Assembly (NCBI GenBank): GCA_022575985.1
Contig: JAKSXM010000272.1
Span: forward strand, 21,386,501-21,450,500
Direction: 5' to 3'
Source: Anagrus nilaparvatae
Taxonomy: Eukaryota; Arthropoda; Insecta; Hymenoptera; Mymaridae
DNA: 64,000 nucleotides
The position numbers were made by a program, and so were the translations under genes. Below are positions 10,980-23,050 of the stretch, piece after piece. A model generated the notes under the pieces. The model was not told where the DNA came from. It saw nothing but the letters and a program-made list of their open reading frames with translations, and did no database searches. Numbering within the stretch: the stretch's first letter is position 1; each line of letters begins with the position of its first letter.

Positions 10980-13100
10980 AATCCCCTATTAAATTTAAAA
11001 CTTTTTAAAAAATTAAGTTTAATTCTCTTTAGATTTTTCTCACGTGAAGTATTTTTACTAAATATTTATATTAACTATATCTATTCTATTCCATTCTATT
11101 TTATTCGACCAGGATTAGGAGGAGGCGAACCCCCTGAGTACCCGACTTAATTTAAAAGCCTCAGCGGTCCAGATTTTACAGTCCACTTTAATCTCAACAA
11201 ACGATTCACATTTATATTAATCTCATAGATTGGTTCTCAAAGTAGGTTTCTCAAAATGGTATTACCCCCATATCCTTCCTCTTTCAGAAAGTCCAATCAT
11301 GGTATCTTTGCAGAGCATGGTGCCAAGATTCTCTTTCTTCGAGAGTTTGGATAGTGGAATCCTTAAAACTTTGTACTAATTCATGTTAACTATTTATACG
11401 GACCCATTTGACCCCCCCCCCCTTCTTGACTTTTGGACCCCCAGGGTATCCCTCCCTAGGAACATGTTCCTTGTTAATATCCAGATAAAAGACTTAAAAA
11501 ACAGAAATCCGTTGTAGTTCAGTTGTATTTTTATATACGAACTGAATTTTCATTTCACTTATCGACCTAGTACAACGTTGGCCTAAATTTGCAAAAAGGA
11601 GCAGGAAAGCAATAGGGCAAATGCTTGGTTTTACTAGCTGAATTAAAAAAATATAATTTAATAAAATCATGTTTTTTTAAGTGTTTTGTATATATTTTTA
11701 AAAATATATTTGATTTTTTAATTTCTTTTTAAAATAATAAATTATGCATTTTGAAATCGAGCAATAAAAGTTGCCATTTGCAGATAAAGATATTTTGAAA
11801 TTTGACTATATTTTTTTTTTAATTTAAAAATGTATGTTCTAAAGTTATTTCGCAACCTGGCCCACACGGGGGTTCGAAGCTTCCGCTTCTGTGTTGCCAC
11901 TCCGTGGCCTTGTGCTCCGTCAGCATCAAATGTTCCTGAAGGTGGCGTTGTTGTAGATAAAGTTGATTGTAATCCTCTCGTTCTATGTAATGACCGCGTA
12001 CTTGTCCTAAGTTAGTGCTCGTTAATTAACAACGTAATATTATTTTTATTTAAAATAGAAAAAATAAATTAATTTTAACTCTTAAATTATAATTTTATGT
12101 TTATTATGGTGCATAACCTATAAATTAAATAGTTTTATAAGATATGCTGTCACTTAATTCTGCAATTATAGGTTGTTGAATTTCAATAATTTTCAATCTA
12201 AATCTAAATAATTTTAAGAAGATAATTTTAGCAAACAGCTTTTTAAGCTGTGTTACTCTGTATCTAAAAATATTTTTATAATTATGACGTTTAAGGTTTA
12301 TCAGTTTACGCATTAAATTCTCAATATAAAGTCGATCTTTTCTTTATAGATTGCGAAAAGACTTTGTTGATAAAAAGTGTGCGTAAAATGCACAGTCCTT
12401 CTTTGTGTGTTGACTTAAAAGTTATAATTATGCACATCACATTTTAAAATACGAGTCTAAAGTAACTGTTATTTGATACAGGATGAAGAAGTATAACAAT
12501 ATCTTTAGAAACTTGTTTTAAAATCCACTATTTTTGTTGAAATTAAAAGAAGCAAAAAATAAATTGGGAAATTGTTGATAATCATTAAAAACGCATCACA
12601 CAATTTATGACCAAACCTTTTAGTATCCCTAAAATCTAACTATCTTTCTTTTCCAAATATTATTCAAAATACAATTTATTGATTAAATTTAATGACATAA
12701 AAACTAGGACATTTAAATTTGTAATAGGACAGTAAAGTAATTCAGAAACTCTTGAATATACTAATTTACAACAACTTACTTGACATAGATCTTTAAGGCT
12801 ATAAGTACAAGCTTAAAGTGGTTTCAATACTATAACTTTGAATTTAAATAAGAAAGCAAGGTATGGAAAAGATTATAAGTGAGATATAAGGGATTATAAA
12901 GAATTAAGAATTCTAACAAAAATAATTAATATTTTAATTAAAAGTAGTTTTTGGTTTGCTTATTCCTTTTTTTACAAAGAATTTAATTCTGCCGTAAAAT
13001 TTTATTATATTTAGAAAATCGTATAAGAATCTATCATAATAATTTAGGCGAAAATTAAAATGTTAATCAGATACATGGAGCAAGTGAAACCTAAATCCAT
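10980..13100. other. Non-coding AT-rich stretch
   Basis: No gene found. A poly-C block at 11405-11480 shares 'cagggta-cccctcccta' with 20125-20190, so both may be copies of one degenerate repeat. Confidence 0.5.
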
Positions 13101-13101
13101 A

Positions 13102-13869
13102 TGCGCCATTTGTGATTATTTTATGCTGCTTTGTAAAGAAAGGTGGCGTTTAAGTAGAAAATACCGTGGCAAATTAAAATTTTAATCAGTTTAATTTATA
13201 AATAAAATAAAAAAACAGATATTTTTAATTTAATATTTTAGTTTAAGTTTTTTTATTCAAAAATGATAGAATATTTTTGTATAAAAAGTTAATTTTTTAC
13301 TAGTTATTTTGATTAATATTAATTTAATTCTATTATAACACCAGCTATACGAGTCAGTACATCAGCTGTTTATTTATCATGCAAATAAAATACATGTGTT
13401 TAAGACAGTTTTTTTTTTATTGCTTTTTTTCTAAATAAACTTAAAAAACTATTATATTAGTAGATGTAATGTGAAGTCATGTGAAAATAGCAAAAAAGAG
13501 AAAGGAGTCACTTTATTTAAAGTACCAAAAGATTCAGAATAAATGAAGTTTTGTGTGCTTGCGAAAACTCATTATTCAGGACCAATTCTTTTATTAGCGA
13601 AAAACATTTTCAGATAAATTTTCGGATATAATTGATAATGTTACAATTTATGATAAAACTGGAAAAAACAAATAATAATTTTTCAGAAAAATTAGATAAA
13701 GAACTTATTTTTAAAAAAAAAGTTACTTTTTTCATAAATTCTTTTTTAAAAGAAAAAATTAACTATAAAGAACTTTATTGTATCAGCATTTGAATTAACC
13801 GCGGTACAATTTACTTGCTCGCCATCTGTCGGTTTTATCTTAAAACAGCATAAAATAATCACAGGCGCC
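13102..13869. mobile_element. Diverged foldback transposon carrying a THAP relic
   Basis: Inverted ends GCGCCatttGTGATTATTTTATGCTG-type (left) and CAGCATAAAATAATCACaGGCGCC-type (right). Diverged similarity continues inward for ~75 bp, including ccgtgg / ccgcgg. The interior includes a decayed THAP zinc finger (13465-13612), a DNA-binding domain found in P-element-like and other transposases. Confidence 0.55.
13465..13612 (+). pseudogene. THAP zinc-finger domain relic (transposase-derived)
   Basis: In one frame the sequence reads CNVKSCENSKKEKGVTLFKV, followed by PKDSE and a stop. This matches the start of a THAP domain: C-x4-C, then a conserved 'F-P-KD' region. After the stop and a frame change, 'NSFISEKHF' resembles the end of the domain, where functional copies have Cys-Ser-x-His-Phe; the zinc-ligand cysteine is lost here. 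In-frame stops and the frameshift make it non-functional. THAP domains bind DNA in P-element transposase and in host genes derived from it. Its position inside a foldback element suggests it is leftover transposase and not a host gene. Confidence 0.55.
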
Positions 13870-13984
13870 GGTGGGGCTTCGGCCCACCTATATTCTTTCT
13901 CCGTGATCAGATATTATTATTTAATTTTAACACCAGCATTTAACACTAGAATGCCGTGTGTACCCCTAAAAGTCGTGTTGTAGG

Positions 13985-14195
13985 TTTTGAGTTACAGCTG
14001 CGTGCCCTCTTTTGGGCTCTATTTACAAACGCCGTAGGGGTTGCAACTGTAAGCGCAGCCGCAATGCAATGCGCACAACATGATTTTTGGTAAATGCGCA
14101 TTGAGTTGCGGCTGCGCCTACAGTTGCAACCCACTTTTACGGCGTTTGTAGATACAGCCCAGAAGGGGGCGCGACCTGCATTGCGGTTACGCTTG
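13985..14195. mobile_element. GC-rich foldback MITE
   Basis: The core 14014-14160 folds on itself: gggctctatttacaaacgcc pairs with the reverse complement ggcgtttgtagatacagccc, and the inner tgcgcattg / caatgcgca match too. Weaker pairing extends to ~13985 and ~14195. Its GC content is far above the surroundings. Confidence 0.7.
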
Positions 14196-14199
14196 CGAT

Positions 14200-15360
14200 A
14201 GATGGAGTCAATACTATATAGTAGGATATAAAGTTATTCTACTGTCATCCAGTAAAATCACGCGGTCTGGCTTAAAGGGTCCGCAAGTTAGTGATGTCAA
14301 CTTTACAAAAACTAAATATGCATGTTTATTTTAATTTATTATTTAGTTTCGGTTTCACTACCTTGCGAACCTTCAGCGGTCGACCGAAAAAGTATACCGG
14401 TTTATTGTAGAATGTGCCAAAGCGAGCAGGTCCCAAAAATTTATCACGCACCGACGTAAATTTGTCCGACGGAGGCCTGTAAAGTAATGGCACCAAATGC
14501 AAATAATAATAATTATATTTTATTTTAATTTGTACTGCAATTTCAGTTGGCATCATTCACATTGTTACTTTGTGGATATCTTGAAGCTGATCGAAAAAAG
14601 TTTACCAATTGAGGTACATGAGAATGTGTTTTTAAAGCAAAGTCAAAATTGAACTACATAATTATATCAAAATTAGTACCAAGGCTTATAAATATTAATA
14701 TTGCACATTTTTATTGTTAAAATAGTTAAGATAAAAATGTATTATAATCTTAAATATTTATATGAAACATTTTAATTTAGAATTTATTAATTTTTAATTA
14801 TCTTTTATAAAAATCAGCATTTTAGTAAATAAATATGTCACAAAAAAATTATTAAAAATATATAAAATCAATGAAAAGTAGTTTTTCAGTTTCTCTATTA
14901 TAAATACTTATAAGTTACAAAATGCAGCGAATTGAGAAATACTTATTTACACGATGAAAATAAATTTTAAAAGTAATGTAAAAAGTACTTGGTTCAATAA
15001 CAAGGTATTTACATTAATCTGTAGCCTGTAATTCATTTTATAAATTTTCAATGATCTTGACAACATTAATTAAAGAAAAAAGTAAAATCTTAAAAATTTA
15101 ACTAATTTCAGATGATACCCAATCAAATTTTACAAAATTTAAATTACAAAAATTTTCTTTTCTAAACAGAATATAAAAAAATTACAATTAATAACAGTTT
15201 TATTTTTAATAGTATTTAAATTTTATTTTTTAACTAAAATTATAATTAATTATTAAATTAATCAATTAAAAATTTTTAATTTATATACAAAAAATAAATA
15301 ATAAGTTTATAAAATATAAAAAAAAAGTAAATTTTATTTTTTAATATCAATTATGACTTA
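14200..15360. other. Presumed PDE1 intron, no gene seen
   Basis: Lies downstream, on the minus strand, of the PDE1 exon ending at 15362. It is AT-rich except for a GC-rich patch at 14345-14490, which resembles transposon DNA (see rejected items). Confidence 0.45.
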
Positions 15361-15361
15361 C

Positions 15362-18300
15362 TTGGTTTCATCTATAAAAACAGCTTCAAGTACTCTAGCA
15401 GCATAGTGAAGATTTCTTTGCAGAAGATCTGCAGAAACTTCACCATTTTGTAATTTTCTTAAAAGGCACCTCAGTCTATAACAAAAAAAAAAACAATATT
15501 TAATAAAATTTAAATTTAAATAATGAAAAACGTATGAATATGTAAATTAAATTTTTAAAAGATCAATGACATTTAAAATTTATTAAAATAGCTGAAATTC
15601 TGATTCCTTTACTTATGTATATGGCTCAAAATATAAATTTTTTACTTATTTACACGAAAGTTATAAGCATATCTTGTTGGTTTGGGTTTTTGAAAATTAG
15701 GATCAACCTCGGCTTGAGGCGTGGTGCAAGCGAGGCGCTAGTTAGGCCCCATCTACAGAAGCCATAAAATGGGGTTGCAACCGCAAGGGTGAGCGCAACG
15801 CAATGCGCAGAAACCAATTTTGGCTCCTGCGCAACTTCAAATACACAAAATCTTTTTCTGCACATTGCGTTGCGCCTCGGATTTACGGTTTCTGTAGATG
15901 GGGCCTTAGGGTGATTCTACAGACCTCCGTAAACGCAAACCGCAGCCGCAAAGCAATGCGCACAACACAATACGCATGTGCACAACACGATTTTGGTTTG
16001 TGCGCATTGCGTTGCGGCTGCGGTTTTGCGTTTACGGAGGTCTGTAGAATCACCCTTAGGCAAAGGTAGAATCAGGGTGAAGCCGTGAAGAACTTTCTTC
16101 ACCCTGGGTAGAATTATCTTGTGCATCGACATAACCCGAGCATTACTATGACCGGGCTTTAACAATTGATCTTACAAAAATGATCCAATAAAATATATAA
16201 AAACGTCCCAATTTAAGATTTCGTAAACATTTTTCAAAAGGGTATCGCATATTTATATTTTGGCTCATATACTTCTACATCCATATCTATAATCTGTATA
16301 GTATAAAGTGTTACAACATTAGTTTTAAGCTCATTTTCTGAATTCAAGTAATACAACCGGGAAAACATTTATATATATTATTATATGCTCATACAATGTC
16401 TTTGAGTACCTTTGGGATCGATTTTTATTCTACTGAGAATTTAAGTATATAAAGCTTCGTAAGCATTTCTTCTTAAATACAAAATATCAGATTAAAGATA
16501 TTATTATTTTGTACTTAAATAATACATAAACTTTTTTTAAATTATCATAAATATAAAATAAATATAGAGCAGAAATACTTTTTTTTCGTAGTATCGAAAA
16601 ATAATGCTGAGTTTTGCATTTTAAAATTGATTAAAAAAAATTAGTTTATTTCAGCTTTTTCTTGTGTTTGAAACTGAAACTTCACTAGTCTAAATGTTAG
16701 CAATTTTATTCTTATCATCAAAATTCTGAAATACTTTGAACTGCAAGACTAAATGTTAAAAAAACAATTTTTTAAATCACTAAAGTCATGAGCTGGTGAT
16801 ATAATAAAATTTTGGAATGGGTCAGATGTTGCGTAATTTCGTTTTTTATAATATAATTTTTTTGACAAGTTGTCCAGTCATTAAGGGAATAAAAATATAA
16901 TTAAATTACACAGGCACGAATCCAGAGGGGACCTCGCACGCCCCCTCCCCCTGCTTAAAATAAAAATTTTTATTAAAATGAGCATCGTTTTTTGCTAAAC
17001 TATTTAAAATAAGAAACAGTTAAATTTAAAATTTTATGAAAGAAATTTAAACCATAAATTTTAATTTTTGTTTATTATTTCCACCCTCCCAAAATTTTTT
17101 GACCCCCTCTGAAAAAAATTTTTCTTTACGTGCCTTAATACATCTAAATATTTACATATGTAGGGCAAAAAAGTCTATTTTTTATCCTAGGGAGACGGCT
17201 TTTTCGCCCGTTATATGTAAAACTATATTTTAAATCACAGGAAAAAATATGGGTTTCGACTTTTGCATGCTGTATGCAAAGTCATACAATTAATATTTTG
17301 TACCTTGTTTAAAAAATAGCTATTATCCCCTACTAATTGGTTTTATGAATTGGATAACTCAATCTCAATCGCATTAAGCTACTTTATTTTTTTCATCCCA
17401 ACTTGAAAAACTTTAAATTTTTAAGCTCAATAATTTCATAAATTACAAATGAAATTTTTTGTTTTAATAGCTTCTTAAAACCCATCCAAACATTACTATT
17501 TCAGCAGCCCATTTTTATGAATACTAATTATTTACTAACGATTTTAAACAATTCAAAAAAATTAAAATTAAAATTAATTAAAATTAATTTACATCATAAT
17601 AAGTAACTTCATAGTAAGTTATTGCCCTAGTAAAAAAGTTTTTCTAAACTTTATTTTTTTTAAATTTAACAGTTACCTATGAATCATTCCATATTAGAAG
17701 TCATATGGTTGTCACATTAAGTCCCCGATTGGGCACATTTTAGGCACACTAAATTAGATTTAAAAAGTCAAAATTAGATTCAAATTTCGTTTTTTGCACA
17801 TTTTTCATTTTTTTGCAGTTTTTTAATAATCTTTTAATAAAACCAGTTAGAAGAGTATTGAAAATAACTAGTGGGCATTGTCCATAGTAAGATTTCCCGG
17901 TTAATTTGAATTTGTCATTATTTTTTCAAAATTTCACCCCTAATGGCTGAATTTGTTATTATTTCCCAAGTTGCGCAAATTTAAGTATTTCCATTTCAAA
18001 ATATCGTAAAAAGCTCCAAATTGGTCGAAATACCGTATCGGTATTAAAAGTTTCTGGTGCTTATATACACGGCTAAGATAGTTACTTATTTAATTGAATT
18101 CACAAAAATTACATCTCATAAATTTTACTAGGTCATGTAACTTCAAATGAAGATCTAACAAAAAATTTCGAATCTGTGAGAAATTTGACATAGTTGTGGA
18201 AATTAGGGTATCTTTTAAAAGATATGTGTCAAATTTTGGAAATTTGAAAATCAAAAGCCTTTAAAAATTATTTAAACAAAAAATTCATATTTAAAATTTT

Positions 18301-19274
18301 TTAAGATTTGCGCAACTTGGGCTAAAATTGTTAATTCAGCCATTCAGAAAAATTGCCAAAAAAAGGTAATTTGGTCTGATTTGGACAAATTTATACCTGA
18401 GGGGCTAAAAATCGAAGAGATTTTATATTTTATGCAGACAAAAATGGATCCAATCGAGGATTCAATCTGGCAACAGTATTTCTTCTTATATGGAATAACT
18501 CCTATACATTTCCAACTTTTTCTATAAATGCAAAAATTATATATATATTAATAATCAAGTTTCTTACTTAACATAAATTATGCTCGTTACAATATTTTCA
18601 TAATACATAAAATTATATTTTAAAATGAAATTATTAAATTTTCTATTCATTATTATAAAATAAATTCCTAAGTTTTGTAATTACTTAAAACATAATTTTG
18701 TACTTTATAATAATAATAAAAACTTTTTTTTTAAAACTTAAATTCTATGCAAATAAATTTACTTAAAAGAGGAGATTTTCATATTTTCTATCTTATTTTA
18801 TATTTAAGCTCGTTTTAGAAAATAGTATTACGTCAAAGTAAACTTTACTTTTCTCACCTCAACAGTTTATCTTATTTATATATTTAGTCTCTTAAAGTCT
18901 TAAAAGCAAAGAACTTCAAGTGCAGCGATGTGGCACTTTGTTCATCTTTCCATTACTTAACTCATCCCATTTTTTTTCTAAAGGGCGTATTTTTATATGC
19001 AATTTTATTTAGTAAAACTTTTTTTAAAATATTTTTTTTTTTAGAGATTATAAATTTAATTACCTAAGAGCCGCCTTATCACAGGCGTCCGGAGTGTCGA
19101 CGGCTGGCAATGTATCCGTCGTAAGATCAATATGATCAAGAATTTCATCAAAATCAACAGTTTGACTTCTGGTAAAGGCATCAGGACTATTTGATTGAGC
19201 AGTATTATCATAACTTTCACTAATTGGCCGATTTTTAGCTGAACTTCTTCTTGTTATCGTTAAAGTTCCTTGTT
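15362..19274 (-). CDS. Calcium/calmodulin-dependent cyclic nucleotide phosphodiesterase (PDE1-type), two internal exons
   Basis: Two minus-strand exons are visible: 19064-19274 (211 nt) and 15362-15475 (114 nt), each with AG acceptor and GT donor and with matching phase across a ~3.6-kb intron. The first ends in TPDACDKAALR; the second begins with the leftover base, then LRCLLRKLQNGEVSADLLQR and NLHYAARVLEAVFIDET. Vertebrate PDE1 has the corresponding '-LRCLVKQLE-G...NIEYAASVLEAVYIDET' segment in its N-terminal regulatory region, before the catalytic HD domain. PDE1 hydrolyses cAMP and cGMP in the cytosol under Ca2+/calmodulin control. Neither the upstream exons nor the catalytic exons were found in the window. 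The gene must therefore have long introns or extend past an edge, and the P450 and zinc-finger genes may sit inside or beside it. Confidence 0.82.
15745..15905. mobile_element. Harbinger-like MITE 1 of an adjacent pair
   Basis: Ends GGCCCCATCTACAGAA / TTCTGTAGATGGGGCC, flanked by TTA (15742-15744 and 15906-15908), the 3-bp target type of PIF/Harbinger elements. The interior contains gcgcaacgcaatgcgcag, a GC-rich hairpin body. Confidence 0.8.
15909..16055. mobile_element. Harbinger-like MITE 2 of an adjacent pair
   Basis: Ends GGGTGATTCTACAGACC / GGTCTGTAGAATCACCC; the whole 147 bp folds into a near-perfect hairpin. It shares the single TTA (15906-15908) with the previous element and has TTA at 16056-16058 on the other side. 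A third small hairpin (16059-16125, agggtgaag / cttcaccct) continues the chain. Confidence 0.8.
16170..16910. other. Intronic AT-rich DNA, nothing recognised
   Basis: No coding or strong repeat signal seen between the MITE chain and the next foldback element. Confidence 0.5.
16912..17135. mobile_element. AGGCACG-type foldback element
   Basis: Ends AGGCACG / CGTGCCT with G/C-rich subterminal stretches (agaggggacc at the left, gaccccctct at the right). Related copies are at 33449-33745 and 50801-51562. Confidence 0.6.
17880..18420. mobile_element. Diverged foldback element
   Basis: The clearest arms are 17941-17982 and 18301-18343 (both contain 'ccaagttgcgcaaat' in opposite orientation). Weaker inverted similarity continues outward. 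Outer ends are not resolved. Confidence 0.5.
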
Positions 19275-19499
19275 CTGTAACAAAAAAAATGTCATTTTTT
19301 AGAATTATTTTATAACGAAGTTAAATTATATGCGATATAAATTGTAATTTTTTTTTACTTAAAGAAAACGAAGAAAAACTTGTAACAATTTAATACACGA
19401 GACCTGCAATGCGTCTAAGGTAAAAATAGAAACACGGTAGTTATTTTTTTTATCTTTAAGTAAAAAAAGGTAATTTTTACATTAAATTGGAATAGTGCC

Positions 19500-20750
19500 A
19501 TATTTTTACTTGTTATTTATATATATATATATATATATTTTTTTTTTTCTTTCAAAACTTGTTAACAGCTTGTCAATATGTACTTAAGAGTTAAGTCTGA
19601 GTAGTATGAATTGAAAAATCAATTGTACTTATAAAATTTGTATGACATGAAAATAATATAAATATGTGTCGAGGTGTAAAAAAATGTAATAATACAGAAA
19701 TAATAAATACTTATAAAATATCAAGTTTTTTTTTTTATTATTGAAATAGAATAAAAATTAATGGAAATAATTCAAGAAGCGTATATATTAGACTGTCTCC
19801 TGAAAATAATTTTTTCATTAAAAATTTGCCCCATAAGGGCTCATTTATTTTTTTACACTATTTAGAAGCAGTTTCATGAGCTGTACTCTTAAGGATCTTA
19901 TTATTTTAGGGAATAGTAAATAAATATATTTATATGGGTCTAACTCTTACGAGTTGCTTTATATGATTTCCCTGTAAATTTTGTACATCACTAAATTTGT
20001 TTACATTCAAAGGTTTTTGGAACTTATTTAGTTTTTAGCCATTTGTTATCAATATTTTTGTAAAATTTGATACTTAAAAAATATCTTCGAAAGTTATTTT
20101 AACGTGAAATGCTTGTTGAAGTTTTATTTGAACCCCCCCCCCCCCCTAAACCTTGGTTTTCGGATTTTCAGGGTACCCCTCCCTATATAAACATATTCCA
20201 TGCTAAAAAATATTTTATATATTACTTTTCCGGCTATTTTTATAAATCTTATTTATGAACTCAAAAAAAAAAGGTATGGCTATTTTTCACTTTCTACAGG
20301 CCTGTAAGGTGCATAAATAATGATTATATGAAGAAAAGCAAAAAAATTTGATAAAAAAATGATGGTGTCAAACATCAATCAGATGACCATAAATTATGGC
20401 CATATTATGGTAATATTTTACACAGGGATCAAAATAAAATTTATTGTTATTAAAATAAAATTTAATATTAATGGATCCCAAGTTTTAGAATAAATTTAAA
20501 TATAATGGAATAATCGATTTTATTTCCGCCAATTAGAAGGCGAATAAAATGTCCGGAATAGAAGCAACTTCAGATCTCCATCGATTTTTATAAAAGGGAT
20601 AATTGAAAATTTTTTTTATAGGAGTTTGTGTACACAGAAACATAATTTAATCAAATATATCATTTGAAGTTGTGTTAAAAATATTAAAAACTTGAATACT
20701 GAAAATTTTTCGTATAAGGAAAATAGATAAATGGATAAAAGAAAATTGTT
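19500..20750. other. Presumed intron with (TA)n and a poly-C repeat
   Basis: A (TA)n microsatellite lies at ~19514-19540 and a poly-C repeat related to 11405-11480 at 20125-20190. No gene recognised. Confidence 0.5.
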
Positions 20751-20758
20751 ATATAGTA

Positions 20759-20965
20759 GTCCTGTCGCCAGGAATGCTATTTAATGCATTTAAATGCCAT
20801 AAAAGCTCCATGGAAAAAAATGGGTGGTATTTATGTTTTTTGACCCGCTAAACACGAATCCGGGGTCTATTTCGCAAAATTCGTGGTCAATAAATACCAC
20901 CCATTTTTTTCCATGGAGCTTTTATGGCATTTTAGGGCATTAAATAGCATTTCTGGCGACAGGAC
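20759..20965. mobile_element. TA-flanked foldback MITE (207 bp)
   Basis: Ends GTCCTGTCGCCAG / CTGGCGACAGGAC, flanked by TA (20757-20758 and 20966-20967). Arms of ~80 bp include ccataaaagctccatgg in both orientations around a short centre. Confidence 0.8.
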
Positions 20966-21838
20966 TATAGGTCAAATTCCAATCACTATTGTTTTTAACG
21001 AATAGCTAATATTTTATGCTTTTATCGTACAATTAATTAATAATATAAATTAATAAAATATAAATATTTTGATTTTAAAATAGAAGTTTTTTTGTAATTT
21101 TATTTTTTTTTTTAAATAACGCTGGGCTTGAAATTTGAAGCTATGCCTAAATTTTTAATATTTGCTTGAAATTTATTAATTTTTAGAATTATAATATTTT
21201 ATAAGTTAAATTAGTTGAATTCAAGTATTAAAATTAAATTCTGTTTTGTTTGAAATTTCAAGCGTGGATTATTTAATATTAATATATGCATAGATTTTTT
21301 TTGGCTAAGCTCGTATGATATTTGTAAAAAAATATTGAAATTTTTGTATTACTTTTATATCATCAATCATAATTTCAAGAAAAATATTAGAAAATTGTAA
21401 AAACGAATGATGAAAAAGGATGAAAAATGAATGATGGAAATCAAGTTTTATGAATTATAGTTTGAAAAAATTTATTGTTTTTTACACTCGAACACAATAA
21501 GCGAGATCATCAGTAAGAAACTCAATGTAACTTTCTTATAATACCAATCTCAGCTTGAGTATAATTTGGTAATATATACTCTCGCAAATTTATTTCCTTT
21601 GCGAGAAAGTATAGTTTTAGATAATAATAATATTATTATTATATAAAATAATTATATATTCATGCTTCATACAAAAAATATTTTAAAATCTAACATACTG
21701 TGAAAAGAATTGAATATAATATACAAAATTTGTAGATGAACCAGAGGAACCCAGTAACTTGAGTTCATTTTAAAATAAAATTTTTGGTGTATTTTTCCCA
21801 TGGCAATTAGTAAATTTAACATGGCACAATAATTATTG

Positions 21839-22249
21839 CAAGGGGCGGTCCACTCAGAGCACAGTGATTATGCGCCTGGTGTGCGTCTGGAGTGCGACCA
21901 GTGTGCGCCAAATTTGTGAATCCTTCTGGAAGCGCTGCTAATGCTTCAAATTGATTTAATAGGAAGGGAACAATTTGTTTTATCAAAAAAACCTCCCGCG
22001 CACCCTCTTTTTAATCTTATAAGGCTTTTGTAGGACTTCCGAAAGATGCAAATATTTTTATTTTATTTATAAGATTAAAAAGAGAGTGCGCGGGAGGTTT
22101 ATTGATAAAACATGTTGTTCCCTACCTATTAAATCAATTTGAAGTATTAGCAGCGCTTCCAGAATGATTCGCAAATTTGGCGCACACTGGTCGCACTCCA
22201 GGCGCACACCAGGCACACAATTACTGTGCTCTGAGTGGACCGCCCCTTG
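21839..22249. mobile_element. hAT-like foldback element with 8-bp TSD
   Basis: Ends CAAGGGGCGGTCCACTC / GAGTGGACCGCCCCTTG and flanked by the exact 8-bp direct repeat AATTATTG (21831-21838 and 22250-22257). An 8-bp duplication with a CA-starting terminus is the hAT pattern. Arms are ~150 bp; no transposase. Confidence 0.85.
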
Positions 22250-22524
22250 AATTATTGCCTAAAGATTATAATTTTTATTAAAATTTATTATTTTTAATGT
22301 CTTTTCAAATACCAATTTGACTTTCTAACATAAATAGTTTGCAATTAAAAGAATAAAAAATTAGCATTTTTGGAATTATTAAATTATAATAATATAAAAA
22401 TTTGTTATTAATTTTTTTAATAAAAAAATAATTATAATTCATGAATTTGAAGATGATTAATAAATATATCTTTAATATTTTTTCACTGATTTTAAATTCT
22501 AACGATTTTTTAAGTTTATTGTAT

Positions 22525-22581
22525 TTATGACAGTTGCATAAAAATATGTTCACATTCTTGACATTCAAAAAAATTTACTTC
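22525..22581 (-). pseudogene. Stranded half zinc finger downstream of gene C1
   Basis: On the minus strand this reads EVNFFECQECEHIFMQLS then stop. It contains the C-x2-C half of a C2H2 finger and is in the same frame as gene C1 once the intervening TTAA element (22586-23050) is removed, but a stop codon (the TTAA itself) separates them. Similar decayed sequence (aagaatgtggaacatctttt) follows the stop codon of B1 near 48,690. Confidence 0.5.
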
Positions 22582-22585
22582 TTAA

Positions 22586-23050
22586 GAGCATTCCGTGTGC
22601 TCTACTATACGTCGATAATCTGGTAAGAATTTAGTAAAAAAACCGCTGATTTGCTTTCCAAGTTTTCTCAGCGGAAAAACGTTGGATCAAAATTTCCTCT
22701 TACAGGAAGTTTTGTTTTTCAATAATCTCGAGCGCGCAACTATTATTTTTTGGAAAATTAATAATTTTTCGCAAATATTAGAAAATAAAGTAAAGAGGTT
22801 TTCTGACAAGCATTTTTGCAGAACGCGCGCAAGTTAAAAGTTGAACTTTATTTTCTGACATTTGCAAAAAAATTTCAATTTTCCAAAAAAATAATAGTTG
22901 CGCGCTCGAGATTATTGAAAAACAAAACTTCCTGTAAGAGGAAATTTTGATCCAACGTTTTCCCGCTGAGAAAACTTGGAAAGCAAAACAGGGGTTTTTT
23001 TACTAAAACTTACCAGATTACCGACGTATAGTAGAGCACACGGAATGCTC
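22586..23050. mobile_element. TTAA-flanked foldback element at the 3' end of zinc-finger gene C1
   Basis: Ends GAGCATTCCGTGTGCTC / GAGCACACGGAATGCTC, flanked by TTAA (22582-22585 and 23051-23054). Long arms include gcgcgctcgagatt in both orientations. The right-hand TTAA forms the stop codon of gene C1. Confidence 0.85.

Noticed and set aside
11830..12015. 61-codon ORF with a GC-rich middle.
   Set aside because: No start context, splice signals or recognisable similarity; too short to support.
14326..14556. Minus-strand frame with a GC-rich 115-nt block (14362-14476) that has AG/GT borders and a phase compatible with the PDE1 exon at 15362-15475.
   Set aside because: The encoded peptide does not resemble PDE1 after the FIDET motif. 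The base composition is far from the PDE1 exons and like the nearby GC-rich MITEs, and 'ggcacattctacaataaacc' resembles a Harbinger-type terminus.
15650..16165. Overlapping ORFs of 71-88 codons on both strands.
   Set aside because: They lie within GC-rich foldback MITEs whose two arms create mirror frames.
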